Assembly (NCBI GenBank): GCA_029558835.1
Contig: JAKQDH010000179.1
Coordinates: 1 to 64,000 of the forward strand
Direction of reading: 5' to 3'
Length of the DNA: 64,000 nt
Origin: Planctomycetota bacterium
GTDB lineage: Bacteria > Planctomycetota > Phycisphaerae > UBA1845
The translations under genes and the position numbers were made by a program. Positions 27,553-36,128 of the stretch are shown piece after piece; within the stretch, counting starts at the first letter, position 1, and each line of letters begins with the position of its first letter. The notes under the pieces were generated by a model. The model did no database searches, was not told the DNA's origin, and saw only the letters and a program-made list of their open reading frames with translations.

Positions 27553-29253
27553 ATGTCACTTTCTTCGGCCATGATGGTGGGCTTTACCGGTATCCGCAGC
27601 AACCAGGTGACGGTGGATACCGTCGGTGACAACATTGCCAACGTGGCGACGACCGCCTTCAAGTCGCAGCGGACGCTGTTCGAGACGTTGATGTACCGCA
27701 CGACGCACGACGGCACCGGCCCGACGGCCGTGTCCGGCGGGACCTTACCGCAGCAGTACGGGACCGGCTCCACGGTGGCCACGCTGCAACGCGACTTCCG
27801 CCAGGGTTCGCTGCAGACGACGGGCTTCGCGTCGGACCTGGCGCTGGACGGGCGCGGCTTCTTCGTGCTGGAGTCCGCTACGGGTGATCCAGTCTACACG
27901 CGTGACGGGGCGTTCCATCTTGACGCGAATTACACGATGGTCAGCAGCAACGGCGAGCCGTTGCAGGTGTACGCGGCGGATGCCACGGGGGCCATGGATA
28001 CCTCGACGCTGACCAACCTCGTCATCCCCCTGGGCAGCGCGAGTGCCGCCAGCGCGACGGGCACGGTGGTGATGGACGGACAACTCAGTGGGTCGGCCGA
28101 GCCCGCCACGCAGGGTGCGGTGCTCGTGTCGCAACCGCTGACCACGGCCTCGGGCAGCGCGGCCACGGAAGCAACGGCCTTGACGGACTTGGTGGATGAC
28201 GACGGCGTGGCCCTGTTTGCCGAGGGCGACGCCGTGACGATCAACGCGCGCAAGGGGCCGGACGGAGCGCTGGCGCCGGCGACGTTCGTGGTGGGCACCG
28301 ACGGCCGGACCCTGGGTGACTTCGCGGCGTATTTGGAGCAGGTCCTCCGCCTCGACACAAACGCGGTGACCGGCGGCGGCGCTGGCGTCACGACCGCCGA
28401 GGGGCCTGCCCCGGCCGCGGGCAGCCTGGTCATTACCAGCAATCCGGGTGACGTGAACGCAATCGAGCTGGGCGACGGCGCCATCCGCAACACCGGCTCG
28501 GTGCCGGGCTCGCCGCTGCGTTTCACAACGGTTACGGAGGCTGCCGGGACCGGCGAGAGCACCAGCTTCAACGTGTACGATTCGCTGGGCAACCCGGTGG
28601 GCATCCGCGTCCGGGCCGTCATGGAGTCCCGTTCCGAGGCGGGCACCACGTGGCGCTTCTATGCCGAGAGCGACGGGGGTACCGCGCCCGGCGCGCTGCT
28701 GGGCACCGGTACGATCACCTTTGACGCGAATGGTCAGTTCGTCAGCGCCACGAACAACACGCTGTCGATCGACCGGGCCGCCGCCGGGGCGGTGACGCCG
28801 TTGACCGTTACTTTGGACTTCAGCGGGCTGACCGGTGTGAGCAGCACGGACGGCAGTTCGCAACTGCTCATGGCCAGCCAGGACGGGCGACCGGCCGGTC
28901 TGCTCACCGATTATGAGATTGACGCCAACGGGATCGTCACCGCGAAGTACTCGAACACGCTGACGCAAACGCTGGGCCAGGTGGCGGTGGCGCTGTTTGC
29001 CAACGAAGAGGGGTTGGTGGCCCGGAGCGAGAACCGCTACCTCGAGGGGCCGAATTCCGGCTCCGCGACGCTCACCGTGGCGCAGAGCGGCGGGGCGGGG
29101 GCCGTGCGCTCCTACACGTTGGAGGAGAGTAACGTCGAGATCACGCGGGAGTTCATCAACCTGATCAGCGCGCAGACGGGTATCTCGGCCGCCAGCCGCG
29201 TGGTGCGTACGGCCGACGACCTGCTCCAGCAACTGCTGCTGCTGGCGCGGTGA
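27553..29253 (+). CDS. flgE: Flagellar hook protein FlgE
   Basis: A 566-residue hook subunit, longer than the ~400 of enteric FlgE, with the extra length in the variable outer domain (~190-330). N-terminus: MSLSSAMMVGFTGIRSNQVT, then VGDNIANVATTAFKSQRTLF. Central: SDLALDGRGFFVLES. C-terminus: YTLEESNVEITREFINLISA, then QTGISAASRVVRTADDLLQQ. These D0/D1 helices are typical. FlgE polymerises into the universal joint. The ATG at 27553 gives the conserved start; a TTG 27 nt upstream is in frame but less likely. Confidence 0.94.
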   Translation: MSLSSAMMVGFTGIRSNQVTVDTVGDNIANVATTAFKSQRTLFETLMYRTTHDGTGPTAVSGGTLPQQYGTGSTVATLQRDFRQGSLQTTGFASDLALDGRGFFVLESATGDPVYTRDGAFHLDANYTMVSSNGEPLQVYAADATGAMDTSTLTNLVIPLGSASAASATGTVVMDGQLSGSAEPATQGAVLVSQPLTTASGSAATEATALTDLVDDDGVALFAEGDAVTINARKGPDGALAPATFVVGTDGRTLGDFAAYLEQVLRLDTNAVTGGGAGVTTAEGPAPAAGSLVITSNPGDVNAIELGDGAIRNTGSVPGSPLRFTTVTEAAGTGESTSFNVYDSLGNPVGIRVRAVMESRSEAGTTWRFYAESDGGTAPGALLGTGTITFDANGQFVSATNNTLSIDRAAAGAVTPLTVTLDFSGLTGVSSTDGSSQLLMASQDGRPAGLLTDYEIDANGIVTAKYSNTLTQTLGQVAVALFANEEGLVARSENRYLEGPNSGSATLTVAQSGGAGAVRSYTLEESNVEITREFINLISAQTGISAASRVVRTADDLLQQLLLLAR

Positions 29254-29271
29254 TGACCGGTGGCGGCGGAC

Positions 29272-29323
29272 AGCGTCTTGCGGGTTGAAGAACATGGCGG
29301 CGCTACGCCTGGCCATGTCACCC
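29272..29323. repeat. Repeat module B, copy 4
   Basis: GCGTCTTGCGGGT followed by a diverged module B (CATGGCGGCGCTACGCCTGG, then CCATGTCACC). Lies between flgE and flbD. Confidence 0.65.
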
Positions 29324-29365
29324 CGCCGGTGCGGGGGGCGGGAGACAGGGGTTCGGGAGCCGGAC

Positions 29366-29560
29366 ATGATCACGCTTACGCGCCTGGACAAGCGAGTGAT
29401 CGTGCTGAACTCCGAGCTGATCAAGTGGATCGAGGCCACTCCGGACACGATCGTGACGTTGATCAACGGGGACACGGTGATCGTGCGGGAGTCGGTGGAA
29501 GAGGTGGTGGATCGGGCCATTGATTATGCCCGGCGGGTGCGCGGGTTCCGCGTGGTTTGA
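29366..29560 (+). CDS. flbD: Flagellar protein FlbD
   Basis: A 64-residue protein that fits the FlbD family throughout: MITLTRLDKRVIVLNSELIK, then PDTIVTLINGDTVIVRESVE. Its function is not well established; it occurs next to flgE and motA in many phyla and spirochaetes. That is its place here too. (This is unrelated to the Caulobacter regulator of the same name.) The start follows a repeat B copy, and the true ATG is the one opening MITLTRL. Confidence 0.9.
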   Translation: MITLTRLDKRVIVLNSELIKWIEATPDTIVTLINGDTVIVRESVEEVVDRAIDYARRVRGFRVV

Positions 29561-29749
29561 GCTGTGCGTTCCGGGCGGACCGGTATGATCGGACCCGCGG
29601 GGATGCCTGTCCGGACGCGGGGGCGCCGCCGACGAGCGTGACCGCCCGGTGAGCGCCTTAACGAGCCGTCCGCGGAACGTCGATATCGTGTTCGACGGAA
29701 GGACGGGGCGGGGTGACGCCCTGTTGCAGTGTGGGAGCTTATCAGACCT

Positions 29750-30526
29750 ATGGACATCGCGACCCTCATCGGCTTGATCGCGGGCGTCTCGATGATGCTC
29801 TGGGCCATTCTGTCCAGCGCCGAACTGAAGACGTTCGTGGACTTTCCGTCGGTCCTGATCGTGATCGGCGGGTCCGTGTGCGCCTCGCTCATCAGTTTCC
29901 CGTTGCGGAACCTGCTGGGCGTGGCGAAGGTCATCAAGAACTGCGTGTTTGCCCGGCCGCCGGACACGATCAAGCTCATCGCGGACATGGTGCGTTTCGC
30001 GGAAGTCGCCCGGCGGGACGGCATCTTGTCGCTGGAGAACATGACCGCAGAAATCAAAGACCCTTTCATCGTGTCGGGCATCCAGATGGCCGTGGACGGC
30101 ACCGACCCGGACCTCATCGAGACGATCATGACGACCGAGCTGGAGGCTATTGAGTCTCGCCACGGAGAGGGCAAGGCGCTGTTGGACGCTCTGGGCAAGT
30201 ACGCCCCCGCGTTCGGCATGATCGGGACGCTGATCGGTCTGGTCATCATGCTCAAGAACATGGAGGACCCGGCGACGATCGGGCCCGCCATGGCGGTGGC
30301 GTTGCTGACCACGCTGTATGGTGCGTGGATCTCCAACCTCTTCGCCCTGCCGCTGTCGGACAAGCTCGCGTTGCGCAGCCGCGAGGAGTTGCTGGCGAAG
30401 ATGATTGTCATCAAGGGGGTGCTGGCGATTCAGTCGGGTGACAACCCGCGCATCGTGGAGCAGAAGCTCAAGACGTTCCTGCCGTCGCGGGAGCGCGTCA
30501 AGGTGACGGCCAAGGCGGCCGCTTAG
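29750..30526 (+). CDS. motA: Flagellar stator protein MotA
   Basis: A 258-residue proton channel subunit with four membrane segments: ~4-22, ~33-50, and a pair near 155-175 and 185-205. The cytosolic loop (~80-150) holds the torque region facing FliG. The conserved segment KYAPAFGMIGTLIGLVIML marks TM3; GPAMAVALLTTLYGAWISN marks TM4. MotA surrounds MotB in the 5:2 stator. The ATG at 29750 is preceded by GGGAG at 29732-29736. Confidence 0.95.
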   Translation: MDIATLIGLIAGVSMMLWAILSSAELKTFVDFPSVLIVIGGSVCASLISFPLRNLLGVAKVIKNCVFARPPDTIKLIADMVRFAEVARRDGILSLENMTAEIKDPFIVSGIQMAVDGTDPDLIETIMTTELEAIESRHGEGKALLDALGKYAPAFGMIGTLIGLVIMLKNMEDPATIGPAMAVALLTTLYGAWISNLFALPLSDKLALRSREELLAKMIVIKGVLAIQSGDNPRIVEQKLKTFLPSRERVKVTAKAAA

Positions 30527-30578
30527 TATACGGCGGGATCGCGGCACAGGCGTGCCGTGGTGCCCATGGACCGCAGCC

Positions 30579-31337
30579 ATGAAGAAGAAGCAGCAGCAGG
30601 AAGCCGGGGCGCCGCTGTGGGTCCTGACCTACGGGGACTGCATGTCCCTGCTGCTGTGTTTCTTCATCGTGCTGTTCTCCATGAGCGAGATCAAACAGGA
30701 GGACAGGTTTTTCAAGGTGCTGGAGTCGCTGCGGGCGGCGTTCGGGGGCTACGAGGGGGCGGTGGGCGCGCTGCCCATCCACAACGAACCGGCCAACGCC
30801 TTGCTGCAGCGTCTGCTCGAGCTGGACCTGCCCAGGTCAACCGACAAGCAGGGCGACACCGAGTACGAGGGCATCGAGGGCAGGAAATGGCGGGTGACCA
30901 ACGTGCGCAACGGCATCCAGGTGGTCGTCGGCGGACGCATCACCTTTGACCGCTTCAGCGCGACGCTTAAATCCGAAGCCCAGGAGCTGATCGCCGGGGC
31001 GGCCGACATCCTGCGCGGATACAACACGCGCGTGCTCATTCGCGGGCATGCCACCCGTGAGGCGCTGCCGACCGACTCCATCTACACCGATGCCACCGAC
31101 CTTTCCTTCGCGCGGGCGCGGGCGGTGGCGGCCGAGTTGGTCCGACACGGCGTTCGCGAGGAGCGCCTGGTGCTCATCGCCGTAGGCGATCACGAACCGC
31201 TTGTCCGGCAGGCGTACACGGAGGAGCGCCGCGCCGAGAATCGACGTGTCGAGATCATCGTCACGGAGGACCTGATGGAAGACTACGCAGGCAGCGGCCT
31301 GCACGAACAAACCGAGGAGTCCTCCCATGGCGGATGA
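30579..31337 (+). CDS. motB: Flagellar stator protein MotB
   Basis: A 252-residue stator protein. A single membrane helix (WVLTYGDCMSLLLCFFIVLF, ~14-33) contains the proton-carrying Asp in YGD; the usual form is YAD, so Ala is replaced by Gly but the key Asp is kept. The C-terminal OmpA-like domain (~130-235) has RVLIRGHATREALP and LSFARARAVAAELVRHGV, which bind peptidoglycan. It follows motA by 52 nt and overlaps fliL by 11 nt. Confidence 0.94.
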   Translation: MKKKQQQEAGAPLWVLTYGDCMSLLLCFFIVLFSMSEIKQEDRFFKVLESLRAAFGGYEGAVGALPIHNEPANALLQRLLELDLPRSTDKQGDTEYEGIEGRKWRVTNVRNGIQVVVGGRITFDRFSATLKSEAQELIAGAADILRGYNTRVLIRGHATREALPTDSIYTDATDLSFARARAVAAELVRHGVREERLVLIAVGDHEPLVRQAYTEERRAENRRVEIIVTEDLMEDYAGSGLHEQTEESSHGG

Positions 31338-31866
31338 AGTAGCTCCCTCTCCGGCAGCAGGGGCCAACGCCGGTGGCAAGAAGCAGCGGATCGTCAGCGT
31401 GGTGATCGTGGCCGGTCTTATGCTCCTGGAGGGCGTCGGGGTGTACTCATTCGTGAAGTACACGGGGGCCTCGCCAGTGCCGGCCCAGGCGGCTCAGTCC
31501 ACCAACCCGGACGCTGCCGGCGGCGACGTGCCGCCGGCAACCGGGGAAGCCGAAGTGACCGTGGTGGAAGCCCGTCCGACAAACCGCACCACCGGCCGGC
31601 TGATCACCTTCCAACTCCGGGTCTCCGTGCTCGTCGCCCGAGAACACCAGGACAAGGTGAAGAAGCTGGTCGAGGAACGCAAGGACCGCCTGCTCGACCG
31701 GGTGAACGTCACCGTACGCCGGGCGGAACTCAAGCACCTGAATGAGCCGGGGCTGGATACAATCAAGCGCCAACTCAAGTACGAGTTCGAGCAGATTCTT
31801 GGAGAGCCCGGTCTTGTCCGGGATGTATTGATTCCAGAGATACTGCAATCCGGCCCAGGGGTTTAG
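31327..31866 (+). CDS. fliL: Flagellar basal body-associated protein FliL
   Basis: A 179-residue single-pass protein: basic N-tail, membrane helix at ~22-43 (IVSVVIVAGLMLLEGVGVYS), linker, then a periplasmic domain (ITFQLRVSVLVAREHQDKVK to LKYEFEQILGEPGLVRDVLI) of the stomatin-like FliL fold. FliL forms rings around the stator and stabilises it. Overlap with motB indicates coupled translation. Confidence 0.9.
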   Translation: MADEVAPSPAAGANAGGKKQRIVSVVIVAGLMLLEGVGVYSFVKYTGASPVPAQAAQSTNPDAAGGDVPPATGEAEVTVVEARPTNRTTGRLITFQLRVSVLVAREHQDKVKKLVEERKDRLLDRVNVTVRRAELKHLNEPGLDTIKRQLKYEFEQILGEPGLVRDVLIPEILQSGPGV

Positions 31867-32199
31867 GTGTCGGTCAACCTGAGGATTCTCCGATAAAAAG
31901 GGCATTGCGGGGCCGATCGGTCGGCACGCGCGCCTGACGGGTACGGGTTCGGCGCAGGGGGGCGCAGGGGTGCCCTGCTTGCCCGCGACAGCAGTCGCGG
32001 GTGCATGCCCCGGCGCCGCCCACCCCCGCCTGCGGCGGGTGAGGGCATGGCACCCACGCTGGGCAGGTACGCTGACGGGTGCCGAGAGCGCATGATGTGT
32101 GCGCTTTGTGGGCGTGGGAGCGGCATGGGTTACCGCTTACGGCGGCGCGGCAGTGCCGGACAGCCGGCTTGAGGCGGCGGAGTCGAAGGGGCTCAAGAG
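31867..32199. other. Gap between fliL and fliN
   Basis: No gene. It contains repeat A copy 3. A CCGATAA box at 31890-31896 resembles the -10 of sigma-28 promoters (GCCGATAA), but no TAAA lies at the right distance, so it is not called a promoter. Confidence 0.35.
31971..32060. repeat. Repeat family A, copy 3
   Basis: CCCGCGACAGCAGTCGCGGG (31983-32002, identical to copy 1) followed by GCCCACCCCCGCCTGCGGCG and GGTGAGGGCATGGCACCC. Confidence 0.75.
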
Positions 32200-32958
32200 G
32201 TGGCGCAGGGACCGCAAGACAACGCGAGCGACGCAGCGGCGTTCTCCCAGGAGGACATCGACGCTCTCCTGGGCGGGACGGCTCCGGCTGAGGGTGAAGA
32301 CGCTGCGGTGGACGCAGCCCCGGTTGAGGCTGGGGGGGGAGCCCTGGAGGCTGAAGGCGCAGCGGGTGCGGTCGTCGACCAAGCTGCGATCGACGCGCTG
32401 CTGGCCGGCGGGGGAGCCGAGGACGGGGCGGCACCGGTGGTGGAGGACGTGCCGGTCGAAGCGGCCGCGGCGCCCGAGGTCCCGGCAGTTGACACGCGGG
32501 TGGATACCCTGGGGCGGCCGTTTGACGAGGCGGCAGCGGCGATGGCGGCCGCCATCGAGGAGGAACGCCAGGCAGCAGCCAGCGCTGCCGCGCGGGCGAT
32601 GCCGGCTGGGGGCGCGGCCGCGCGGGAATCGGCGGTGGCTCCACGACCGGCAGCACTGGATCTGCCCGAACTGGGTGAAGAGCCCGCGCCGGAGCATGAG
32701 ATCAGGAAGATCAGCATGCTCAACGACGTGAGCCTGCGGGTGAAGATCGAGCTCGGGCGGACGCGGATGCTGATTGAGGACGTGCTGAAGCTGGACGTGG
32801 GCAGCGTGGTCGAGTTGGACAAGCTGGCCGGCGACCCCGTGGACGTGTACGTGAACGAGCGCCTGGTCGCGCGGGGCGAGGTTCTGGTGCTCAACGACGC
32901 GTTCTGTGTGCGGGTCAGTGACGTGCGGTCGGAGGATCCGCATCGCGTGAGCGCGTGA
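32200..32958 (+). CDS. fliN: Flagellar motor switch protein FliN, long form
   Basis: A 252-residue protein. Only the last ~85 residues are the FliN/SpoA domain: [20 protein letters not shown], then [20 protein letters not shown] and [20 protein letters not shown]. The N-terminus is Ala/Glu-rich and holds two short motifs, [11 protein letters not shown] (~16-26) and [13 protein letters not shown] (~60-72), of the type found at the N-terminus of FliM and FliY. FliN forms the C-ring base and the docking site for FliH/FliI. There is no FliM here. Start is a GTG at 32200. Confidence 0.9.
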   Translation: MAQGPQDNASDAAAFSQEDIDALLGGTAPAEGEDAAVDAAPVEAGGGALEAEGAAGAVVDQAAIDALLAGGGAEDGAAPVVEDVPVEAAAAPEVPAVDTRVDTLGRPFDEAAAAMAAAIEEERQAAASAAARAMPAGGAAARESAVAPRPAALDLPELGEEPAPEHEIRKISMLNDVSLRVKIELGRTRMLIEDVLKLDVGSVVELDKLAGDPVDVYVNERLVARGEVLVLNDAFCVRVSDVRSEDPHRVSA

Positions 32959-32971
32959 TGCTCGTGTCAGG

Positions 32972-33826
32972 ATGTTTCGGAGCGATCCGGTGGAACCGCA
33001 TCGCGGCGCAGGGTACAGGAGGTACGCGGGCTGGGGATGCGCGGGGCTGGCGGCCTTGGCCTTGAGTGTTCCGCTGCGCGCGGATGATCCGCCGCAGGGC
33101 AATTCGCAAGTTACTTCCAACCAATCCGTTTCCGTGGAGGAAGCGCCGGACACGGCGTCCGCGGTTGGCGGCGAGGACGCGGGATCTGCGGGTAACGCGG
33201 ACGTGGCGGCGAACGCCGTTGGTGCGCCGTCGGCCGCGCCGCTCCGGTTGTCGCCGAGCGGTGTGACGATCCCGCATACCGCCAGGGATGCCGGTGAGCG
33301 CCCGGTGAGCGAGGAAGGCGAGTCGTCGGCATCGGGCCGGGTTCGACCGGGGCGGGCGGCCGCGTGGTACCAGAGTGGGCCGGTGGCCCTGGCGATCGTG
33401 CTGGGCGTGGTGGGCGGTGGCTATGTGCTGCTGCGCCGGTTCGTGCCGGGGACGCGGGCCCGCGATGGAGGAGTGATGCAGGTGGTGGCGCGGGTGACGC
33501 TGACGCCGCGACACAGCGTCGTGCTGGTGCGTTTGCCGCGCCGGCTGATGCTGGTCGGGTTGGCGCCGGACCGCGTGAACGCCTTGGCGTCGATTGAAGA
33601 GCCCGAGGAAGTGGCGGAATTGCTCAGCCGGCTGCAAGTGCCGGCGGGTCTGCGGGCGGGGCAGTTCGACGAGTTGCTGGAGGATGAGGCGGACCGGCAC
33701 GCGAGGGTGCTGGGCGCGCAGGGTGTGGGCCCGCGGGAGTCCGGCGGGGCGGACGCCCTTTCGGGTCTGCTCGGGAAGTTGCACACGTTGACCAGCAGGA
33801 GTCGGGAGAGAACACGGGGACACTGA
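32972..33826 (+). CDS. fliO: Flagellar export assembly protein FliO
   Basis: A 284-residue protein, long for FliO. A hydrophobic N-terminal segment (~20-36) looks like a signal peptide or anchor. A low-complexity stretch is followed by the typical membrane helix (~135-156, GPVALAIVLGVVGGGYVLL) and the short FliO domain (MQVVARVTLTPRHSVVLVRL, then LVGLAPDRVNALASIE). FliO helps FliP assemble in the membrane. The position just before fliP-fliQ-fliR is the conserved one and supports the call. Confidence 0.85.
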   Translation: MFRSDPVEPHRGAGYRRYAGWGCAGLAALALSVPLRADDPPQGNSQVTSNQSVSVEEAPDTASAVGGEDAGSAGNADVAANAVGAPSAAPLRLSPSGVTIPHTARDAGERPVSEEGESSASGRVRPGRAAAWYQSGPVALAIVLGVVGGGYVLLRRFVPGTRARDGGVMQVVARVTLTPRHSVVLVRLPRRLMLVGLAPDRVNALASIEEPEEVAELLSRLQVPAGLRAGQFDELLEDEADRHARVLGAQGVGPRESGGADALSGLLGKLHTLTSRSRERTRGH

Positions 33827-33842
33827 CGCAGCGGAGCTGCGC

Positions 33843-34703
33843 ATGCAGGGCAGGCAAGGAAGCTTGCAGTGGCCGCGGGCCGCGTTGCTGACGCTGGTGG
33901 CCGCGGGATGGTTGGTGCCGACGGTATCGGCGCAACCGGCGCGCGCGCCGGCACCGGGGATTCCGCCCTTGGGTGCGCCGGGGGTAGCGAGCGAGCCCTT
34001 CTACGTCCCCGACGTCAGTCGCCTGGTACCGGCGGCCGAGGAGCCGCGGGGCGTCAGCGCGTCGCTGCAGGTCCTGGTGCTGCTGACGGTGCTGACGCTG
34101 GTGCCGTCGATCCTGGTGATGATGACGGCGTTTCCGCGAGTGATCATCGTACTGGCGTTGTTGCGGCAGGCGATGGGGGTGCCCCAGTTGCCTCCCGGGC
34201 AGGTGCTGCTGGCGCTGTCGCTTTTTCTCACCGCGATCATCATGGCGCCGACCTGGCAGCGCATCCATGCCGACGTGGTCGGGCCCTACTTCGACAATCG
34301 GTTGAGCAACGCCGACGCCCTGGCGCTGGCAAGTCAGCACCTGCGCCTGTTCATGTACGAACAGATCGAGCGGGCGGAGAACTATGAGGATATCTTCCTG
34401 TTCCTCGAATATGCGCAGCAGCGTGAGATCCCGGCGGACGAGACGGTCGCGCTGGACGACCTGCCGATGACGGTGATCATCCCGGCGTTCATGCTCAGTG
34501 AACTGAAGACGGCGTTCATCATGGGGTTCCGCATCTACCTGCCGTTTCTGGTCATCGACATGGTGATTGCCACGATTCTGATATCCATGGGCATGATGAT
34601 GCTGCCGCCGGTGCTGGTGTCATTGCCGTTCAAGATCCTGCTCTTCGTGCTGGCGGACGGGTGGCACCTGGTGGTGGAGAGTCTGTTATACAGTTTTGTG
34701 TAA
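33843..34703 (+). CDS. fliP: Flagellar export gate protein FliP
   Basis: A 286-residue protein with signal peptide (~1-28) and four membrane helices. Conserved segments: LQVLVLLTVLTLVPSILVMM, TAFPRVIIVLALLRQAMGVP, IPAFMLSELKTAFIMGFRIY and MVIATILISMGMMMLPP. Five FliP with FliR and FliQ form the helical export gate inside the MS ring. All family landmarks are present. Confidence 0.95.
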   Translation: MQGRQGSLQWPRAALLTLVAAGWLVPTVSAQPARAPAPGIPPLGAPGVASEPFYVPDVSRLVPAAEEPRGVSASLQVLVLLTVLTLVPSILVMMTAFPRVIIVLALLRQAMGVPQLPPGQVLLALSLFLTAIIMAPTWQRIHADVVGPYFDNRLSNADALALASQHLRLFMYEQIERAENYEDIFLFLEYAQQREIPADETVALDDLPMTVIIPAFMLSELKTAFIMGFRIYLPFLVIDMVIATILISMGMMMLPPVLVSLPFKILLFVLADGWHLVVESLLYSFV

Positions 34704-34737
34704 CGAGGGAGTTCCCGCGCGGCGGAGGACGGCGGTC

Positions 34738-34998
34738 ATGGAAATCTCGGCGGCCATGGAGCTGGGGAGGACGGCGTTCTGGATGGCGCTGTCGACTTCC
34801 GCTCCTATTCTTATCATCGGACTGGTGGTGGGGCTGGCGATCGCCGTCTTCCAGTCGGTGACGCAGTTGCAGGAACAGACGCTGTCGTTTGCCCCCAAGA
34901 TCGTGGCCATGGTGGTGGCCGGGGCGATTTTCACGCCGTGGATCGCGGAGCGGATGGTGGCATTCGCGCAGCAGATGCTCGGTTCGTTGCCGTGGTAA
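34738..34998 (+). CDS. fliQ: Flagellar export gate protein FliQ
   Basis: An 86-residue protein with two membrane helices, the usual size: TSAPILIIGLVVGLAIAVFQ and PKIVAMVVAGAIFTPWIAER, joined by SVTQLQEQTLSF, the conserved loop. Four FliQ close the export gate. The ATG at 34738 gives the standard length; an upstream in-frame ATG at 34696 overlaps fliP and is less likely. Confidence 0.94.
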   Translation: MEISAAMELGRTAFWMALSTSAPILIIGLVVGLAIAVFQSVTQLQEQTLSFAPKIVAMVVAGAIFTPWIAERMVAFAQQMLGSLPW

Positions 34999-35071
34999 GG
35001 CGGCGGGGAGCCAGGGAGCGGGGCGCAGGGGGCAGATGGGGCGGGCGGGGGGCGGTCGTGAGGCGCGGCGG

Positions 35072-35175
35072 GGTGGCATGGCCAAGCGCAGCGCCGCCAT
35101 GCCGTCCGGACGGCGTGTGGGGGCGCGTGGGCAGCATGCCGGCGTTTGCCTGCGGCAAGCTCAGACATGCCACCC
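35072..35175. repeat. Composite repeat B/E, copy 5
   Basis: Module B (35072-35103, GGTGGCATGGCCAAGCGCAG and on) and a diverged module E (35133-35175, ATGCCGGCG...ATGCCACCC). It occupies the middle of the 234-nt gap between fliQ and fliR. Confidence 0.7.
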
Positions 35176-35232
35176 GGTCGGGCGCGTTGCGTTGGCTGGG
35201 GCGCGGCGAGGGGTGGACTAAGGAGGCACGAG

Positions 35233-36015
35233 GTGCCGTGGGGCGCGTTGGAGGTGATGCAGACGCTGCCGGCGTTCGCGCTGGTGCTGGTGCGGTTGAG
35301 CGGGCTCATGCTGGTGGCGCCGGTTTTCAGCAGCCCGGTGATCCCGCTGAGGGTGCGGGCGGCGCTGACGATGGTGCTGGCGGCCATGGTGTTCCCGCTG
35401 GTGCGGGTGCAGGTGCCGGGGGAACTGTCGCTGGGCGCGGTGCTTACGGGGGCCGTGGCGGAGCTGGCCGTGGGGGCGTGCATCGGGTTGAGCATGGGGC
35501 TGCTGCTGGTGGGAGTGGAACTGGGCGGCATGCTGACGGGCATGCAGGCCGGGCTGGGGATCGGCGAGGTCTTTGACCCGACGCTCGGGCGGGACGTAAA
35601 CCTGCTCGGGCAACTGTTCAATCTGGTGCTGATGCTGCTGTTCCTGGGTCTGGGCGGGCATCGGGCATTGTTACGAGCGCTGCTGGATTCGTATAGTGCG
35701 GTGCCGTTGTTGTCGTTTACGGGCAATGAGTCGGTGGTGGTGTTGTTTACAGAGGTACTGACGGCAGCGTTCGTACTGGCGCTGCGGCTGGCGGCGCCCG
35801 CTTTGATCGCGCTGTTTCTGATGACGACGACGCTGGCGTTTCTGTCCCGGACGATGCCGCAGCTCAACATCCTGACGGTCGGTTTCACCATCAAGGGATT
35901 TGTGGCGCTGGGCGTGGCGGGGCTGACGCTGGGCGTGGCGGGCGATCTGTTGATCGGGTCGGTCTGGGAAGTACTGGATTCGGTGCGCGTGCACTTTGGG
36001 ATGGCGACGGCCTGA
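35233..36015 (+). CDS. fliR: Flagellar export gate protein FliR
   Basis: A 260-residue protein with about six membrane helices. Conserved parts: FALVLVRLSGLMLVAPVFSS, then ELAVGACIGLSMGLLLVGVE and LLGQLFNLVLMLLFLGLGGH. FliR joins five FliP in the export gate and contacts FlhB. The GTG at 35233 follows AAGGAGG at 35219-35225; an ATG 87 nt upstream would translate repeat E. Confidence 0.93.
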   Translation: MPWGALEVMQTLPAFALVLVRLSGLMLVAPVFSSPVIPLRVRAALTMVLAAMVFPLVRVQVPGELSLGAVLTGAVAELAVGACIGLSMGLLLVGVELGGMLTGMQAGLGIGEVFDPTLGRDVNLLGQLFNLVLMLLFLGLGGHRALLRALLDSYSAVPLLSFTGNESVVVLFTEVLTAAFVLALRLAAPALIALFLMTTTLAFLSRTMPQLNILTVGFTIKGFVALGVAGLTLGVAGDLLIGSVWEVLDSVRVHFGMATA

Positions 36016-36128
36016 CGGACCGTGCGCCGCGGTGTGGCCATCAGCGTGTCGGTGAACCGCGCGGGCCGCGGCCTGCGGCTGGATGGGGTCGGAAGCGCAG
36101 CGGGTGCTGGCGGCAGGAGTGAGCGACC

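Noticed and set aside
31890-31896. CCGATAA as sigma-28 promoter before fliN
   Set aside because: No TAAA-type -35 at the proper distance; a 7-nt match is expected by chance.
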